Of a stretch of DNA of 64,000 nucleotides, positions 55,930-64,000 are shown piece after piece (within the stretch, counting starts at the first letter, position 1; each line of letters opens with the position of its first letter). This stretch comes from Planctomycetota bacterium (GTDB taxonomy: Bacteria > Planctomycetota > Phycisphaerae > WQYP01), in NCBI GenBank assembly GCA_021819825.1, contig JAKAEZ010000006.1, positions 37,332 to 101,331 on the forward strand, given 5' to 3'. Position numbers and translations under genes: made by a program. The notes under the pieces were generated by a model. The model did not search any database. It was not told the origin of the DNA and worked only from the letters and a program-made list of their open reading frames with translations.

Positions 55930-57321
55930 CTAAGCCTTCACAACGTTTTTTGCCAACCCCAATACGGTATCCCACGCGGTACCGGGGAATTTTTGTGTAT
56001 CGGCCAGGACTTCCTGCATGGCTCGCAGGAACCAGTCCATATCCTGTTTGGTGGCCACCAGCGGCGGCAGAAATTTGATCACCTCGGTATGGTAACCCGC
56101 AACCTGCGTAAGTATATGGTGCTTTTTCAGCAGCGGAATAATAATCATCTGCCCAAAGACGCCGAAGTTAAGTTTATGAAGCATGTCCCATGCCAGACGG
56201 AGTTTCAAGGAATTCTCCGGACGGGCGAAATCAATGCCGAACATCAGCCCTTTGCCGCGGACTTCCGTCACAAATGGGCAGGTTTTTCCGATTTCCGCCA
56301 GGCGAGTCATGGTGTAGCGCCCCAATTCATCGGCATTTTCAACCAGTTTGTCTTCTTCAATAACCTGTATGCTCGCCAATGCCGCCGCCATGGCCAGATC
56401 ATTTTGGCCGAAGGTGTTGGAATGCACGACACAGCGCTCCATGGAATTAAAAACCGCATCCATAATGCGGGGCCGCGTTATCACCGCACCTACGGGGACG
56501 AAACCGCCGGAAAGTCCTTTGGCCACGCAGATAATATCCGGTTCTACCTCGGGCCAATGCTGAAAGCAAAACCATTTTCCCGTGCGGCCCATGCCGGATT
56601 GTACTTCGTCCACCACCAATAAAGTGCCGGCCTTGCGGCACAGGCGTTGGGCTTCAGCTAAATAGCCATCTGCGACAAGTTCACAACTTTTTCCCTGAAT
56701 GGGTTCAAGAATAAAGGCCGCGGCATCCTGTTTGGCCAAGGCTTTTTCCAGTGAAACCAGATCGTTAAAGGGAACCGCCTCGGTATGCGGCAGCAGATCG
56801 CCGAAGCGCTCCCGGAAAAACTCGGCACCGTTGATGGCCAGTGATCCGGTGGTCAGCCCGTGAAACGCATGTTCACAGTATATGATTTTTTGCCGGCCCG
56901 TGGCACAACGGGAAAATTTTATCGCGGTCTCCACGGTTTCCGTGCCGCTGTTGCAGAAAAATACGCGGTCCAATCCGTCTGGGGTATGCCGCACCAGAGC
57001 CTCCGCGGCTAAACCGCTTAAAATGCTGCAATCCATGCGCACCAGATTGGGGCTTTGCGCATCGAGTACTTGCCGCAGCACCTGGCGCACTTTGGGATGA
57101 TTCCGCCCGAGCATAAATACGCCCCAGCCCGTCAGCAAATCCAGATATTTCGTGCCTGCACCATCCCATAAATAACACCCCTCCCCGCGGGTATAATTGC
57201 GGTCAAAGCCAATGGTCTTGAGCATTTTTACGAAAGTCGGGTTGATATGATCCGTGTGCAGGTCATATTGCGTTCCACGATGCTGTTCCACCCAAGCGAT
57301 AAAATCTTCATGCATTACCAA
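55930..57321 (-). CDS. Class III PLP aminotransferase, HpnO-like
   Basis: A 463-residue class III aminotransferase. The PLP lysine is in DIICVAKGLSGGFVPVGA near residue 267, and the cofactor region VFFCNSGTETVETAIKFSR and LLVVDEVQSGMGRTGKW are typical. Closest family possibilities are ornithine-type enzymes or HpnO, which adds the amino group of aminobacteriohopanetriol. The adjoining HpnN-like transporter favours HpnO, but this cannot be settled by eye. Confidence 0.85.
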   Translation of the reverse strand: MVMHEDFIAWVEQHRGTQYDLHTDHINPTFVKMLKTIGFDRNYTRGEGCYLWDGAGTKYLDLLTGWGVFMLGRNHPKVRQVLRQVLDAQSPNLVRMDCSILSGLAAEALVRHTPDGLDRVFFCNSGTETVETAIKFSRCATGRQKIIYCEHAFHGLTTGSLAINGAEFFRERFGDLLPHTEAVPFNDLVSLEKALAKQDAAAFILEPIQGKSCELVADGYLAEAQRLCRKAGTLLVVDEVQSGMGRTGKWFCFQHWPEVEPDIICVAKGLSGGFVPVGAVITRPRIMDAVFNSMERCVVHSNTFGQNDLAMAAALASIQVIEEDKLVENADELGRYTMTRLAEIGKTCPFVTEVRGKGLMFGIDFARPENSLKLRLAWDMLHKLNFGVFGQMIIIPLLKKHHILTQVAGYHTEVIKFLPPLVATKQDMDWFLRAMQEVLADTQKFPGTAWDTVLGLAKNVVKA

Positions 57322-57508
57322 TATCCTTCATGCCGTACAGGGAGTCTATCCCGGCCATTACCCGGACAAACTCCAAGCAGCGAATTATACGCCCCGCAGT
57401 GGAAAAATGAAAAATTGCGCAGCGATATCAGGTTTCTTGCGCTGAGGCTGTAAGCGTGCCTCACGGCCAACCCGGCGATTACTCAGACAGAGCACTAGGG
57501 TTAGATTC

Positions 57509-59005
57509 CTATTGGCTGGCGGCCCATAGTGTTAATGCGGCCCCGGTTGCGGCGGCGATCAAAATCCCCAGGCGCATTAACCAAATGCGGCGGGCGAATT
57601 GCTTTTGCCTATTCGGCGATTCGGCCAGTGCGGCCAGCAGGTCCACCCGGTTTTGCGTGCTCGGATGCATCCATCCCGCGCGATCGCGCGGCCGATTGGC
57701 GATACCCACCAACATTGTCAGGCTTTCAGAAAAAATTCTTGCTCCGGCCTGATATGGCGTTTCCTGCGTGATCATGGCAAGTTCATCCGTGCGCGGCGGA
57801 TCAACGACGGTGTCCTCGGGAGGTAGGTATTCCGCCGCAGATGCCACCGGCACCTGCACGGTGGCTCCGACGCGATCGGCAATATGCCGGGCGGCAAACC
57901 AGTCCGCCTGGTGTTCGCATAATCGGCTTACCTGCGAAAAACCGAAGAGCAGCAGCAGTCCCACAATTGAAAAATTCAGCAGCATGGCGGCGTTATCGCT
58001 TAATGACCAGTAATTTCCCGCCCAGAGAGATATTCCCGTGCCCAATAGATCGGCGGCGGTAAAGGTCAGCAGGTACCACCAGATATGCCGATGGTATCCA
58101 TGCCCTACTTCATGGGCAAAGACGGCTTCCACCTGTTGCGGTTCCAGACGTTCCAGAAGCAGGTCCGTAAGCAGAAAATACCGGCACCAGGGCAGCAATC
58201 CCAGGATCGCCGCGTTGGGAATGCGGTAATAGGTGTTCCATATTCGTATATCCATGAATCCAACTTTTTTACGGCGGGATAAATCTTCCAGGCGTGTGCG
58301 CAGTGGTCCGGATGGAAGCCGGGTGGTGCGCCAATAACGCACGATGATCGCCGGCAAAACCAGAAATAGAATCATCGCGGGCAGCAATGACGCGATTTCC
58401 GACCAATTCCCCAGATTCAGATGTTCCAATAGCGCGGTAAATGGAATCGTCAGCAGATCAAACCCCAACAGCACCACCAGCAAGGACATGCCATGGCGGA
58501 ATTGCATGTTGACGTATTGCATGCGGGATGGAAGGGCGTGCGTTGGTAGATCGTCATCCGGTTGGGAAAGTTCCCCGAGGTTGTGAATCCGCACTTCCAG
58601 CGGATATTCCAGATACCATATCATCAGCCATGTCACCACCGGAGCGATCAGCCAGATCACGGATGACAGCATCGGAATATGGTGCGCATTCCAATGGTAC
58701 TTAACCAGGTAGCCGAACCCGAATAACCACAAATCCGCAGCCAGCAACATGATGTTAAATGCGGTCAGACGGCGGAGCGTTTTTTGAATTGCGCCGGCGG
58801 CCTCAAAAGTTGAGGTACGGCCGTTACCCAGTTGCTGATCCAGGCTCGCAAAGCGCCGCCGGCCCCGAAGCAGCAATGCGCCGTGCGCCAGAATCACCAG
58901 CAGAACGATCATGAACGGGGAAAGATGAATTGGCGGGCGCTGGGGAGCAGCATTAAATGCGGCGACCATCAAGAGAAGAATAATAACCTGCAACGGAGCA
59001 ATCAT
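57509..59005 (-). CDS. M48 family membrane metallopeptidase
   Basis: A 498-residue zinc peptidase of the HtpX/Ste24 type. The zinc motif AHEVGHGYHRH (HExxH) lies near residue 299, and the third ligand region is probably LCEHQADWFAARH (ExxxD) near 370. Several membrane helices precede the motif and two follow it. It probably degrades misfolded membrane proteins. The 187-bp gap to the aminotransferase holds no gene. Confidence 0.88.
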   Translation of the reverse strand: MIAPLQVIILLLMVAAFNAAPQRPPIHLSPFMIVLLVILAHGALLLRGRRRFASLDQQLGNGRTSTFEAAGAIQKTLRRLTAFNIMLLAADLWLFGFGYLVKYHWNAHHIPMLSSVIWLIAPVVTWLMIWYLEYPLEVRIHNLGELSQPDDDLPTHALPSRMQYVNMQFRHGMSLLVVLLGFDLLTIPFTALLEHLNLGNWSEIASLLPAMILFLVLPAIIVRYWRTTRLPSGPLRTRLEDLSRRKKVGFMDIRIWNTYYRIPNAAILGLLPWCRYFLLTDLLLERLEPQQVEAVFAHEVGHGYHRHIWWYLLTFTAADLLGTGISLWAGNYWSLSDNAAMLLNFSIVGLLLLFGFSQVSRLCEHQADWFAARHIADRVGATVQVPVASAAEYLPPEDTVVDPPRTDELAMITQETPYQAGARIFSESLTMLVGIANRPRDRAGWMHPSTQNRVDLLAALAESPNRQKQFARRIWLMRLGILIAAATGAALTLWAASQ

Positions 59006-59047
59006 TATTTCATATTACCCGAATTCGATTGCCGAAGTAAAAACCGT

Positions 59048-60106
59048 TTAATAACTCATGCGGACGAACAACCCCAGAATGGTCGCGTCACTGTGAGTCC
59101 CGGCGGGCTGTGAATATCGTGATCCCGCAAAAATGCTATTGATCACCGCTCCAACTTCATAATGGCCGCGGTCCGCGGGGATATGAAATATTCCGTTGAG
59201 CGGATAGGTCAGGATCGTGCCGACAAACGTGCCCAGATAGCCGTCACGATAGCTTCGCAGGTTGACATCCAGACGCTTTTCATCATGGATAAATGATACG
59301 CTCAACGGCGAATAAATAGTCAGGCCACCGGTATGCGGAACCACGAAAATCGGATTCATTCCGATTTCAAAGTATTGCCCGGCCCCGCTGGTGTAGTAAG
59401 CTCCATCATAATCAAAGCCCACAAGCACAAACGGATGAAACGCGAATTGACCAAAATAACGATCATCATTGAAACTCAGGCGGATGTATGCCTCCTGGCT
59501 GTCGGCCTGCCCGTGGCTGATGATCGTGTTAGCCAGCGGATCACCGGACGGCACAAAATACTGGTTTATGGGGGTAATATAATTGGTGTACCCGGCATCA
59601 AAGCGAAAAATATCCATGATGTCGTATTGATAACCAATGGTAATATCGGCTTCTGTAAAATTGCTGGAGGGAACATATCCGACGTTGCCGCCCGCCACAG
59701 GTCTGCCGGCAATTCCCCGGGATAGTGCATTGATGTATGGATTGCGAATATCGTAAGAATAATCTTCAAATGTCCGCAGGTAGACTGATCCCCATTTTTT
59801 TAAGCTTAAACTGATTTGTGTGACATTTTGCAGATTGGGGCGGTTGGGCGCTACGTCATGATAGCGAAACCAGTAATCATTGAAGTACCCGAACAGTGTA
59901 GTAATGCGCCACGCCTGCTTGTGCACGTGATAGGCCGCTAGAGATGGGATCATGGTGCCTGTTTCTTCCGCGTTGGCGGGATTGTCCGCACCGAAGCTGG
60001 GCGTCGGCAAGGGCATAATGCCGTTATCAACGCCTGCGGCCATAGCCGGTCCGGCGGCCAAACCAGCCGTGAGAAACAGTCCAACGATCGCGCTTTTATT
60101 AGCCAT
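59048..60106 (-). CDS. Outer-membrane beta-barrel protein
   Basis: A 352-residue exported protein with a clear signal peptide (AIVGLFLTAGLAAGPAMA). The body is made of alternating-residue strands rich in Tyr and Phe (TLFGYFNDYWFRYHDV, AYIRLSFNDDRYFGQFAFH) and ends in LGLFVRMSY, an aromatic terminus typical of barrel proteins recognised by BamA. I cannot assign a specific family. It lies 32 bp downstream of the LptD-like gene, in the same direction. Confidence 0.7.
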   Translation of the reverse strand: MANKSAIVGLFLTAGLAAGPAMAAGVDNGIMPLPTPSFGADNPANAEETGTMIPSLAAYHVHKQAWRITTLFGYFNDYWFRYHDVAPNRPNLQNVTQISLSLKKWGSVYLRTFEDYSYDIRNPYINALSRGIAGRPVAGGNVGYVPSSNFTEADITIGYQYDIMDIFRFDAGYTNYITPINQYFVPSGDPLANTIISHGQADSQEAYIRLSFNDDRYFGQFAFHPFVLVGFDYDGAYYTSGAGQYFEIGMNPIFVVPHTGGLTIYSPLSVSFIHDEKRLDVNLRSYRDGYLGTFVGTILTYPLNGIFHIPADRGHYEVGAVINSIFAGSRYSQPAGTHSDATILGLFVRMSY

Positions 60107-60138
60107 ATATTATTAACCCACGCTGTTTCCCATACGCC

Positions 60139-63100
60139 TTACGGCGCGATAGTCTGCAACGCCTGCTGATTGGTAATGCCCGCCTGCGGGAACCCGGCCG
60201 GCCAGAGACTTACCATGGCGGCAGTAGTGGCAGTATCCGCATTATAGGCCAAGGTTATTCCGACATAAAACCGCGGAATTTCACGTACCAGGGTAAAATC
60301 GGTTGCGACATTATGATTGAGCGCAAAATCGTAGCTTTCCGAAGCGGCGATGGTGTATTTGCGCGTGAGTTTATAGGAAATCGCCGCCGTCCACTGATCC
60401 GAATCAACGGCCCGGATATACCGATTACCCAGGAAATAACTTAAATTCGGTGATTGATTCACTTCCACACCCGAGTCGAGCTGCTCAAGCTGCTGCAAAT
60501 CAATATTCCAGCTTTCATCCGCCAGGAATTCGACATTTGCGCCAATCCGCCATGAAAAATTAGCATTGATGCTGTCGGCAATCTGGCTTAATTCCGGGCG
60601 GCTCCAGTCATAGTAGCCAATCAACGGATTGCCAAAATCACTGGTGGAAAATGGTGCCCCCGCATATTGCGGGTTATTTGGATCAAAAGGCCCGGATAAA
60701 TTATGGTTCCAAAATACGTCCGCCGCCACGTTAAAGGTGATCCAGTCCACAATCTGACGGTGTCCTTTGCGTCCACGCTTGGTTTGCAGAGTTTGACGCA
60801 ACGCGAATTCGGCACCACTGGCATCAGTAATGCCTTCCACATTGCGGTCAAAGGGTTGCAGATAACCCTGTTGCACATTGGCACCGGTGGCAAACATGCT
60901 GACCTCCGGTTCAATGATATGCCGCAACTGGTCAACATCCAGCAAATCTGACTTCACATCCGGATACACCTTCCAGAATGTGGTGGAACTGCGGAACCCG
61001 ACGGTTCCCCACGCCCGGGTTGTGCCGCCGCCCAACTGATTGTCCACCACCGGGAAACTTGTATCCCAATACGTCAAGCGTCCGCTGACAAACGGATCAA
61101 ATTGCACCGGTCCAACCGCCATCGGAAAGTCAATTTCCTGCCGCGAATCCAATCGTGCGACCGGTTGATCCGTCCAGCCATTGCTCAGGTAATATTGAGA
61201 GAATGTTTCATTGGGATTTAAACCCGGAAAATTCAGTTCCAACGCCCGCACGCCCGAAGTCGTGTTGCTGAATTGATCATTGATGATTCCGCCGCTGCTG
61301 TCACTGAAATACGTGAACAGGCCCAGAATTTTATCTCCCTCACGGTAATAATGCGCTTCAGGATAGCGTTGCACGGAGTATTCATTATTTTCCAGATCAG
61401 CATTGGTTATAAAGCCCGTCAGATTCCATTTCCCCAGCGCGGTAAATGCTTCCGTATCATGCTGCTGTTTGACATAAATGGAGGTTTGCTGCTCCGGTGC
61501 CGTGGAATAAATGTTTTGAAAATACTGCTCAAGATAATTCGGATCTGAAACGTAACTTCCTTCCACCGCGACCGTCCATTGATTCGAAAGTTGCTGCATG
61601 TGCCGGACGGAAATATAGCCGCGCGTGTGCTGCGTGACCGGTAAATTATCGCGATTGGCTCCAAGTTGATCTGTGCCCGTGTCATACATCAAAGCGCTAT
61701 TCACCACGCCGTGCATTCCGTCAATGTTATAACGCGCGTTGACACCCGTCGACGGTCCGCGGCTGGAGTACTCATTAACATTGACATCGGCTTCTACACC
61801 GCCCGGTGGCGTAATGCCCATTAGGGCCAATAAGTTCCAATCGGTTTGCACCGTGGCACCAAAGATACTGGAATTGCCGACGCTGACGGATTTCAGCGGT
61901 GACGGATTTTGCTGCGTGGTGCCTGTAACATACGGCCAATAGAAAAATGGTACACCCAGAAAATAGGCCGTGGTATTGGTGGAGGAAAAGGCATAGTACG
62001 CGGTTTTAGGTTTGGTGCCCGGCGGAGCCGGTGCCGCAACGCTGCGCACCGTCATGGCACCGGCACCGATATAGTAATGCGGCTGATAAAATTCATCCGT
62101 CGACAGTTTCACCGATTTAGCTTCAAATTGCCCCTGCGCCAGTTGGATGATTTCATTGGCCCGCATGTACAAGGGCGAGTTTGCCTGAATATCGGCGGAA
62201 CTTAATACCGCATGAAGCAGGATGGCACGATTCGTTGTGAAATCAAAATATACCTGATTGGCATGCAGTGTCTGCTGTCCGTAGGTGACTGTTACGTCGC
62301 CTTCAAGATATACACCCTGTACCTTACGCGCAAAGGGGACTGTTTGTGGATTTGCGGGTTTTTTACCGCCGCCGTCTTGATGCCCCGCCGCACTAAACAT
62401 AACGGCGTTGTTGGCCCGCAGTTCAAGAGCATTATGGCCGGGCACTTGCCTGAACAGATAAAATTCACCCTTGGCCACCGTCAGGCGTTGGTCTCCAACA
62501 ACTTCCTCTTGGATGATATTGCCTGTGGCCATAACAGTGGGTGTCGGCGCAGGGGGAACGGCACGTTTTGGCGCTCCAATTTTAGATACGGATGACGCGT
62601 TTACCGGTGCCACAGGAATGGGTGCCACCGGCATGCGTGATCCGCCGGCAAACCAGCCATTGCGCAAAGCCAATTCGGTCGGCGATATTTCAATAGTGGG
62701 AATCGCCATTTGCCCCTGCGGAGCCGCCGCCAATTTATCAATAAGTTTTCGTCCGCGAATCACCAGAGCATTTTTTGATTCATCGCGGGCAATCGGCGGT
62801 GGCCCGGATAATCGCACGCGTGAGGTAATGCGCGTGGTTACCAGCATTTCATTGGCGGTGCTTACCGCCGCATTCATCGCACCTTCACGGATTACCACAT
62901 GCCCCGCCAGAAATATCCGCACCTTAAAATATCCGGACTGTCGCTGTCCCCGCGGATACAACCAGATGACCACATGTTCCGCCGAGAGCCGACGATACGC
63001 GACGTCCACGTGCACGTTCCCCGCGGCCAAAAGATGTATGGTTCCTCCATTATTTTGCCACGTCGTGGTATGCTGTGCCGCCACCACCAGCGGCACGCCG

Positions 63101-63285
63101 ATGGTACCCGTGGGTTTAAGAATCGGGTAAATAGTCGGGCTGATTGGCGGCTCAAACGTTTGCGCTTGAACCATGCCAAAGCCCGTTGCCCCAAGGACCG
63201 CCGCCACAATTGCGGCACGAAACTTTCCGCGTAGCGCGAATGTGGGTGCCAACGAGTTGGGTCTTTTGTCTTTTATGTTCGTCAC
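60139..63285 (-). CDS. LptD/OstA-like LPS-assembly outer-membrane protein
   Basis: An approximately 1,048-residue protein that would insert lipopolysaccharide into the outer membrane. A signal peptide (AAIVAAVLGATGFGMVQAQ) is followed by an OstA/LptA-like jellyroll region: VYLEGDVTVTYGQQTLHANQ and VYFDFTTNRAILLHAVL near residues 340-375, then a long barrel with many Tyr/Trp strands. Length exceeds E. coli LptD (about 780) mainly through the N-terminal region, which has extra OstA-like segments. I prefer GTG 63285; TTG 63324 is possible and behind AAGGGG. The last gene before the tRNA region. Confidence 0.8.
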   Translation of the reverse strand: MTNIKDKRPNSLAPTFALRGKFRAAIVAAVLGATGFGMVQAQTFEPPISPTIYPILKPTGTIGVPLVVAAQHTTTWQNNGGTIHLLAAGNVHVDVAYRRLSAEHVVIWLYPRGQRQSGYFKVRIFLAGHVVIREGAMNAAVSTANEMLVTTRITSRVRLSGPPPIARDESKNALVIRGRKLIDKLAAAPQGQMAIPTIEISPTELALRNGWFAGGSRMPVAPIPVAPVNASSVSKIGAPKRAVPPAPTPTVMATGNIIQEEVVGDQRLTVAKGEFYLFRQVPGHNALELRANNAVMFSAAGHQDGGGKKPANPQTVPFARKVQGVYLEGDVTVTYGQQTLHANQVYFDFTTNRAILLHAVLSSADIQANSPLYMRANEIIQLAQGQFEAKSVKLSTDEFYQPHYYIGAGAMTVRSVAAPAPPGTKPKTAYYAFSSTNTTAYFLGVPFFYWPYVTGTTQQNPSPLKSVSVGNSSIFGATVQTDWNLLALMGITPPGGVEADVNVNEYSSRGPSTGVNARYNIDGMHGVVNSALMYDTGTDQLGANRDNLPVTQHTRGYISVRHMQQLSNQWTVAVEGSYVSDPNYLEQYFQNIYSTAPEQQTSIYVKQQHDTEAFTALGKWNLTGFITNADLENNEYSVQRYPEAHYYREGDKILGLFTYFSDSSGGIINDQFSNTTSGVRALELNFPGLNPNETFSQYYLSNGWTDQPVARLDSRQEIDFPMAVGPVQFDPFVSGRLTYWDTSFPVVDNQLGGGTTRAWGTVGFRSSTTFWKVYPDVKSDLLDVDQLRHIIEPEVSMFATGANVQQGYLQPFDRNVEGITDASGAEFALRQTLQTKRGRKGHRQIVDWITFNVAADVFWNHNLSGPFDPNNPQYAGAPFSTSDFGNPLIGYYDWSRPELSQIADSINANFSWRIGANVEFLADESWNIDLQQLEQLDSGVEVNQSPNLSYFLGNRYIRAVDSDQWTAAISYKLTRKYTIAASESYDFALNHNVATDFTLVREIPRFYVGITLAYNADTATTAAMVSLWPAGFPQAGITNQQALQTIAP

Positions 63286-63410
63286 AGTCCCGCTCAATAT
63301 ACCCCTGCAAAGATCACCAGCCAATTCGCCGGGACCCCTTCAGGGCGCACCAAAACAACCGGGGCAAATCATAGAGCGCCCGGGGGTTACTGGGAAGTCA
63401 ATAGAGTAAA

Positions 63411-63440
63411 AAACTCCGCGGGTAGGATTCGAACCTACAA
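63411..63440. repeat. 30-bp direct repeat, left copy (tRNA 3' end)
   Basis: AAACTCCGCGGGTAGGATTC and the ten bases after it are identical to 63751-63780. The pair brackets the GIY-YIG gene, 340 bp apart. It corresponds to the T-arm and 3' acceptor strand of tRNA-Asn plus three trailing bases. Confidence 0.92.
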
Positions 63441-63493
63441 TCCCGATAGCCATCGGGATTAATCCCGGCTCGCCGGGACTCTACCATTGAGCA
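63414..63493 (-). pseudogene. tRNA-like remnant A (lacks 5' acceptor strand)
   Basis: On the minus strand it has a D-arm (GCTCAATGGTAGAG), then two palindromes TCCCGGCGAGCCGGGA and AATCCCGATGGCTATCGGGA.. in place of the anticodon arm, then the tRNA-Asn T-arm and 3' acceptor. The matching 5' acceptor bases are absent, so it cannot fold as a tRNA. Its D-arm side is also read as the last codons of the GIY-YIG gene. Confidence 0.75.
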
Positions 63494-63752
63494 GTTGCTC
63501 GCGAATCCAGCGGGCTGATTTCATGGCTTTGATCTGCCGTTCTCGCCGTACCGCGGAACTTCGTGACGGATGGGCCTCCGACCATCGCATCACCCATGGG
63601 CCTCTGGCTCGCGTATATTTAAAGGCGGAATCCGCTGACTGGTCATTGTGTTGCTGAAATCGGCGTTGGAGGTCCTCCGTGCTTCCGACATAAAATCGTC
63701 CCGCAGGATTTTCCAAAACATAGACCCAGAATTCGTGAGAAGAGTCATCCAA
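63459..63752 (-). CDS. Small GIY-YIG nuclease (UPF0213-like) embedded in tRNA-like sequence
   Basis: A 97-residue single-domain GIY-YIG protein. The catalytic features are visible: VYVLENPAGRFYVGSTEDLQ with the Y...YVG pair, then RRFQQHN, and the helix SRSSAVRRERQIKAMKS with the Glu of the RERQIK motif. The start is TTG 63752, two bases past the 3' end of tRNA-Asn. The closing residues LLNGRVPASRD are encoded by the tRNA-like D-arm and a palindrome of remnant A. Such proteins are usually harmless housekeeping-size nucleases of unknown role, but here the gene looks like the insert of a tRNA-targeting element. Confidence 0.85.
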   Translation of the reverse strand: MDDSSHEFWVYVLENPAGRFYVGSTEDLQRRFQQHNDQSADSAFKYTRARGPWVMRWSEAHPSRSSAVRRERQIKAMKSARWIREQLLNGRVPASRD

Positions 63753-63780
63753 ACTCCGCGGGTAGGATTCGAACCTACAA
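63751..63780. repeat. 30-bp direct repeat, right copy (tRNA-Asn 3' end)
   Basis: Identical to 63411-63440; this copy lies within the intact tRNA-Asn gene. Confidence 0.92.
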
Positions 63781-63825
63781 CCGATCGGTTAACAGCCGAT
63801 TGCTCTACCATTGAGCTACCGCGGA
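63754..63825 (-). tRNA. tRNA-Asn(GTT)
   Basis: A 72-base cloverleaf. Acceptor TCCGCGG pairs with CCGCGGA, with G as discriminator. The D-arm is GCTCAATGGTAGAGC, the anticodon arm ATCGG-CTGTTAA-CCGAT with anticodon GTT (63791-63793 on the plus strand), and the T-arm GTAGG-TTCGAAT-CCTAC. CCA is not encoded. Confidence 0.92.
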
Positions 63826-63849
63826 AAAAAGGCTTCCGCTAAATTTATA

Positions 63850-63927
63850 CTATCGGAGCCGGACTCGAGCCGACAACCGATCGGTTAATCCCGGCGCGCC
63901 GGGACTCTACCATTGAGCTACCGCGGA
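63850..63927 (-). pseudogene. tRNA-like remnant C (chimeric acceptor ends)
   Basis: It has the tRNA-Asn 5' acceptor (TCCGCGG) and D-arm, two palindromes (TCCCGGCGCGCCGGGA and AACCGATCGGTT) in place of the anticodon arm, and a different T-arm (GTCGG-CTCGAGT-CCGGC) with an acceptor end that does not pair. I do not think it is a working tRNA. Confidence 0.65.
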
Positions 63928-64000
63928 AAAAAGGCTTCCGCCAAATTTATACTATCGGAGCCGGACTCGAGCCGACAATCCGATCGGTTAATCCCGGCGC
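63851..64000. repeat. Tandem 102-bp tRNA-like repeat array, running off the window
   Basis: The sequence beginning TATCGGAGCCGGACTCGAGC occurs at 63851 and again at 63953, 102 bp apart, with one inserted T and otherwise near identity through the window edge. The A-run and GGCTTCCGC linker at 63826 and 63928 repeats with the same 102-bp period. On the minus strand each linker carries a TATAAA box before the next tRNA-like unit. Confidence 0.85.

Noticed and set aside
63850-63927. A second functional tRNA in unit C
   Set aside because: The 5' acceptor TCCGCGG cannot pair with the 3' end ...TCCGATA, and the anticodon arm is replaced by palindromes.

Overview
The window comes from a Gram-negative bacterium. 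It encodes an LptD/OstA-type outer-membrane assembly protein, an outer-membrane barrel, lipoprotein and Sec signal peptides, and many GTG/TTG starts inside tightly overlapped operons. The mix of genes (glycoside hydrolase 44 with a C-terminal anchor, bifunctional YncE/phosphatase protein, HpnN/HpnO-like pair, small GIY-YIG gene beside a tRNA) suggests a member of Planctomycetota, perhaps class Phycisphaerae. This is an inference from gene style, not from a marker gene.

Layout. (1) 1-6345: a plus-strand surface-glycan operon (GT2, ABC exporter, two left-handed beta-helix acyltransferases, a GT-B-like glycosyltransferase, a ChbG/HpnK deacetylase), every junction overlapping. (2) 6346-8942: a LolA/DUF2092-like secreted protein set between spacers full of short degenerate repeats. 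(3) 8943-21487: a defence-type island of two operons. The first has a PLD-domain helicase, a 62-codon ORF, a DUF1016/YhcG PDDEXK protein and an Eco57I-like methylase. The second has an unknown protein with a possible winged helix, an Orc/Cdc6-like ATPase, a PIN-domain protein and an amino-type DNA methyltransferase. (4) 21752-25011: a CsoR-type repressor with its palindromic operator and a CopA-type copper ATPase. (5) 25185-30745: an MFS carrier, a propeller/phosphoesterase protein, a six-repeat propeller and an orphan fragment of a C-terminal anchor. (6) 31080-42545: a complete urea system, ureF-ureG-urtABCDE-ureD-ureAB-ureC, with a sigma-54 promoter before urtA. (7) 42610-49622: GH44 glycosidase, a membrane protein with a BRCT-like domain, trpA, and queC-queE-queF with a lipoprotein. 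(8) 49952-63285: minus-strand signalling and envelope genes (GGDEF/EAL, MMPL transporter, class III aminotransferase, M48 peptidase, outer-membrane barrel, LptD). (9) 63411-64000: tRNA-Asn(GTT), a GIY-YIG nuclease gene whose last codons are made of tRNA-like sequence, and a 102-bp tandem array of tRNA-like units that runs off the window.

How the parts work together. The urea genes give a closed route: high-affinity uptake, hydrolysis by urease and nickel insertion by UreDFG, probably switched on by nitrogen limitation through RpoN. The copper genes form an autoregulated efflux unit. The defence island combines two DNA methyltransferases with nuclease-like and ATP-driven proteins in an arrangement I cannot match to BREX, DISARM or a classical restriction system. 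Several small palindromic or tRNA-derived repeats have inserted inside or beside genes, and some are read as protein. These are the most unusual signals in the window.
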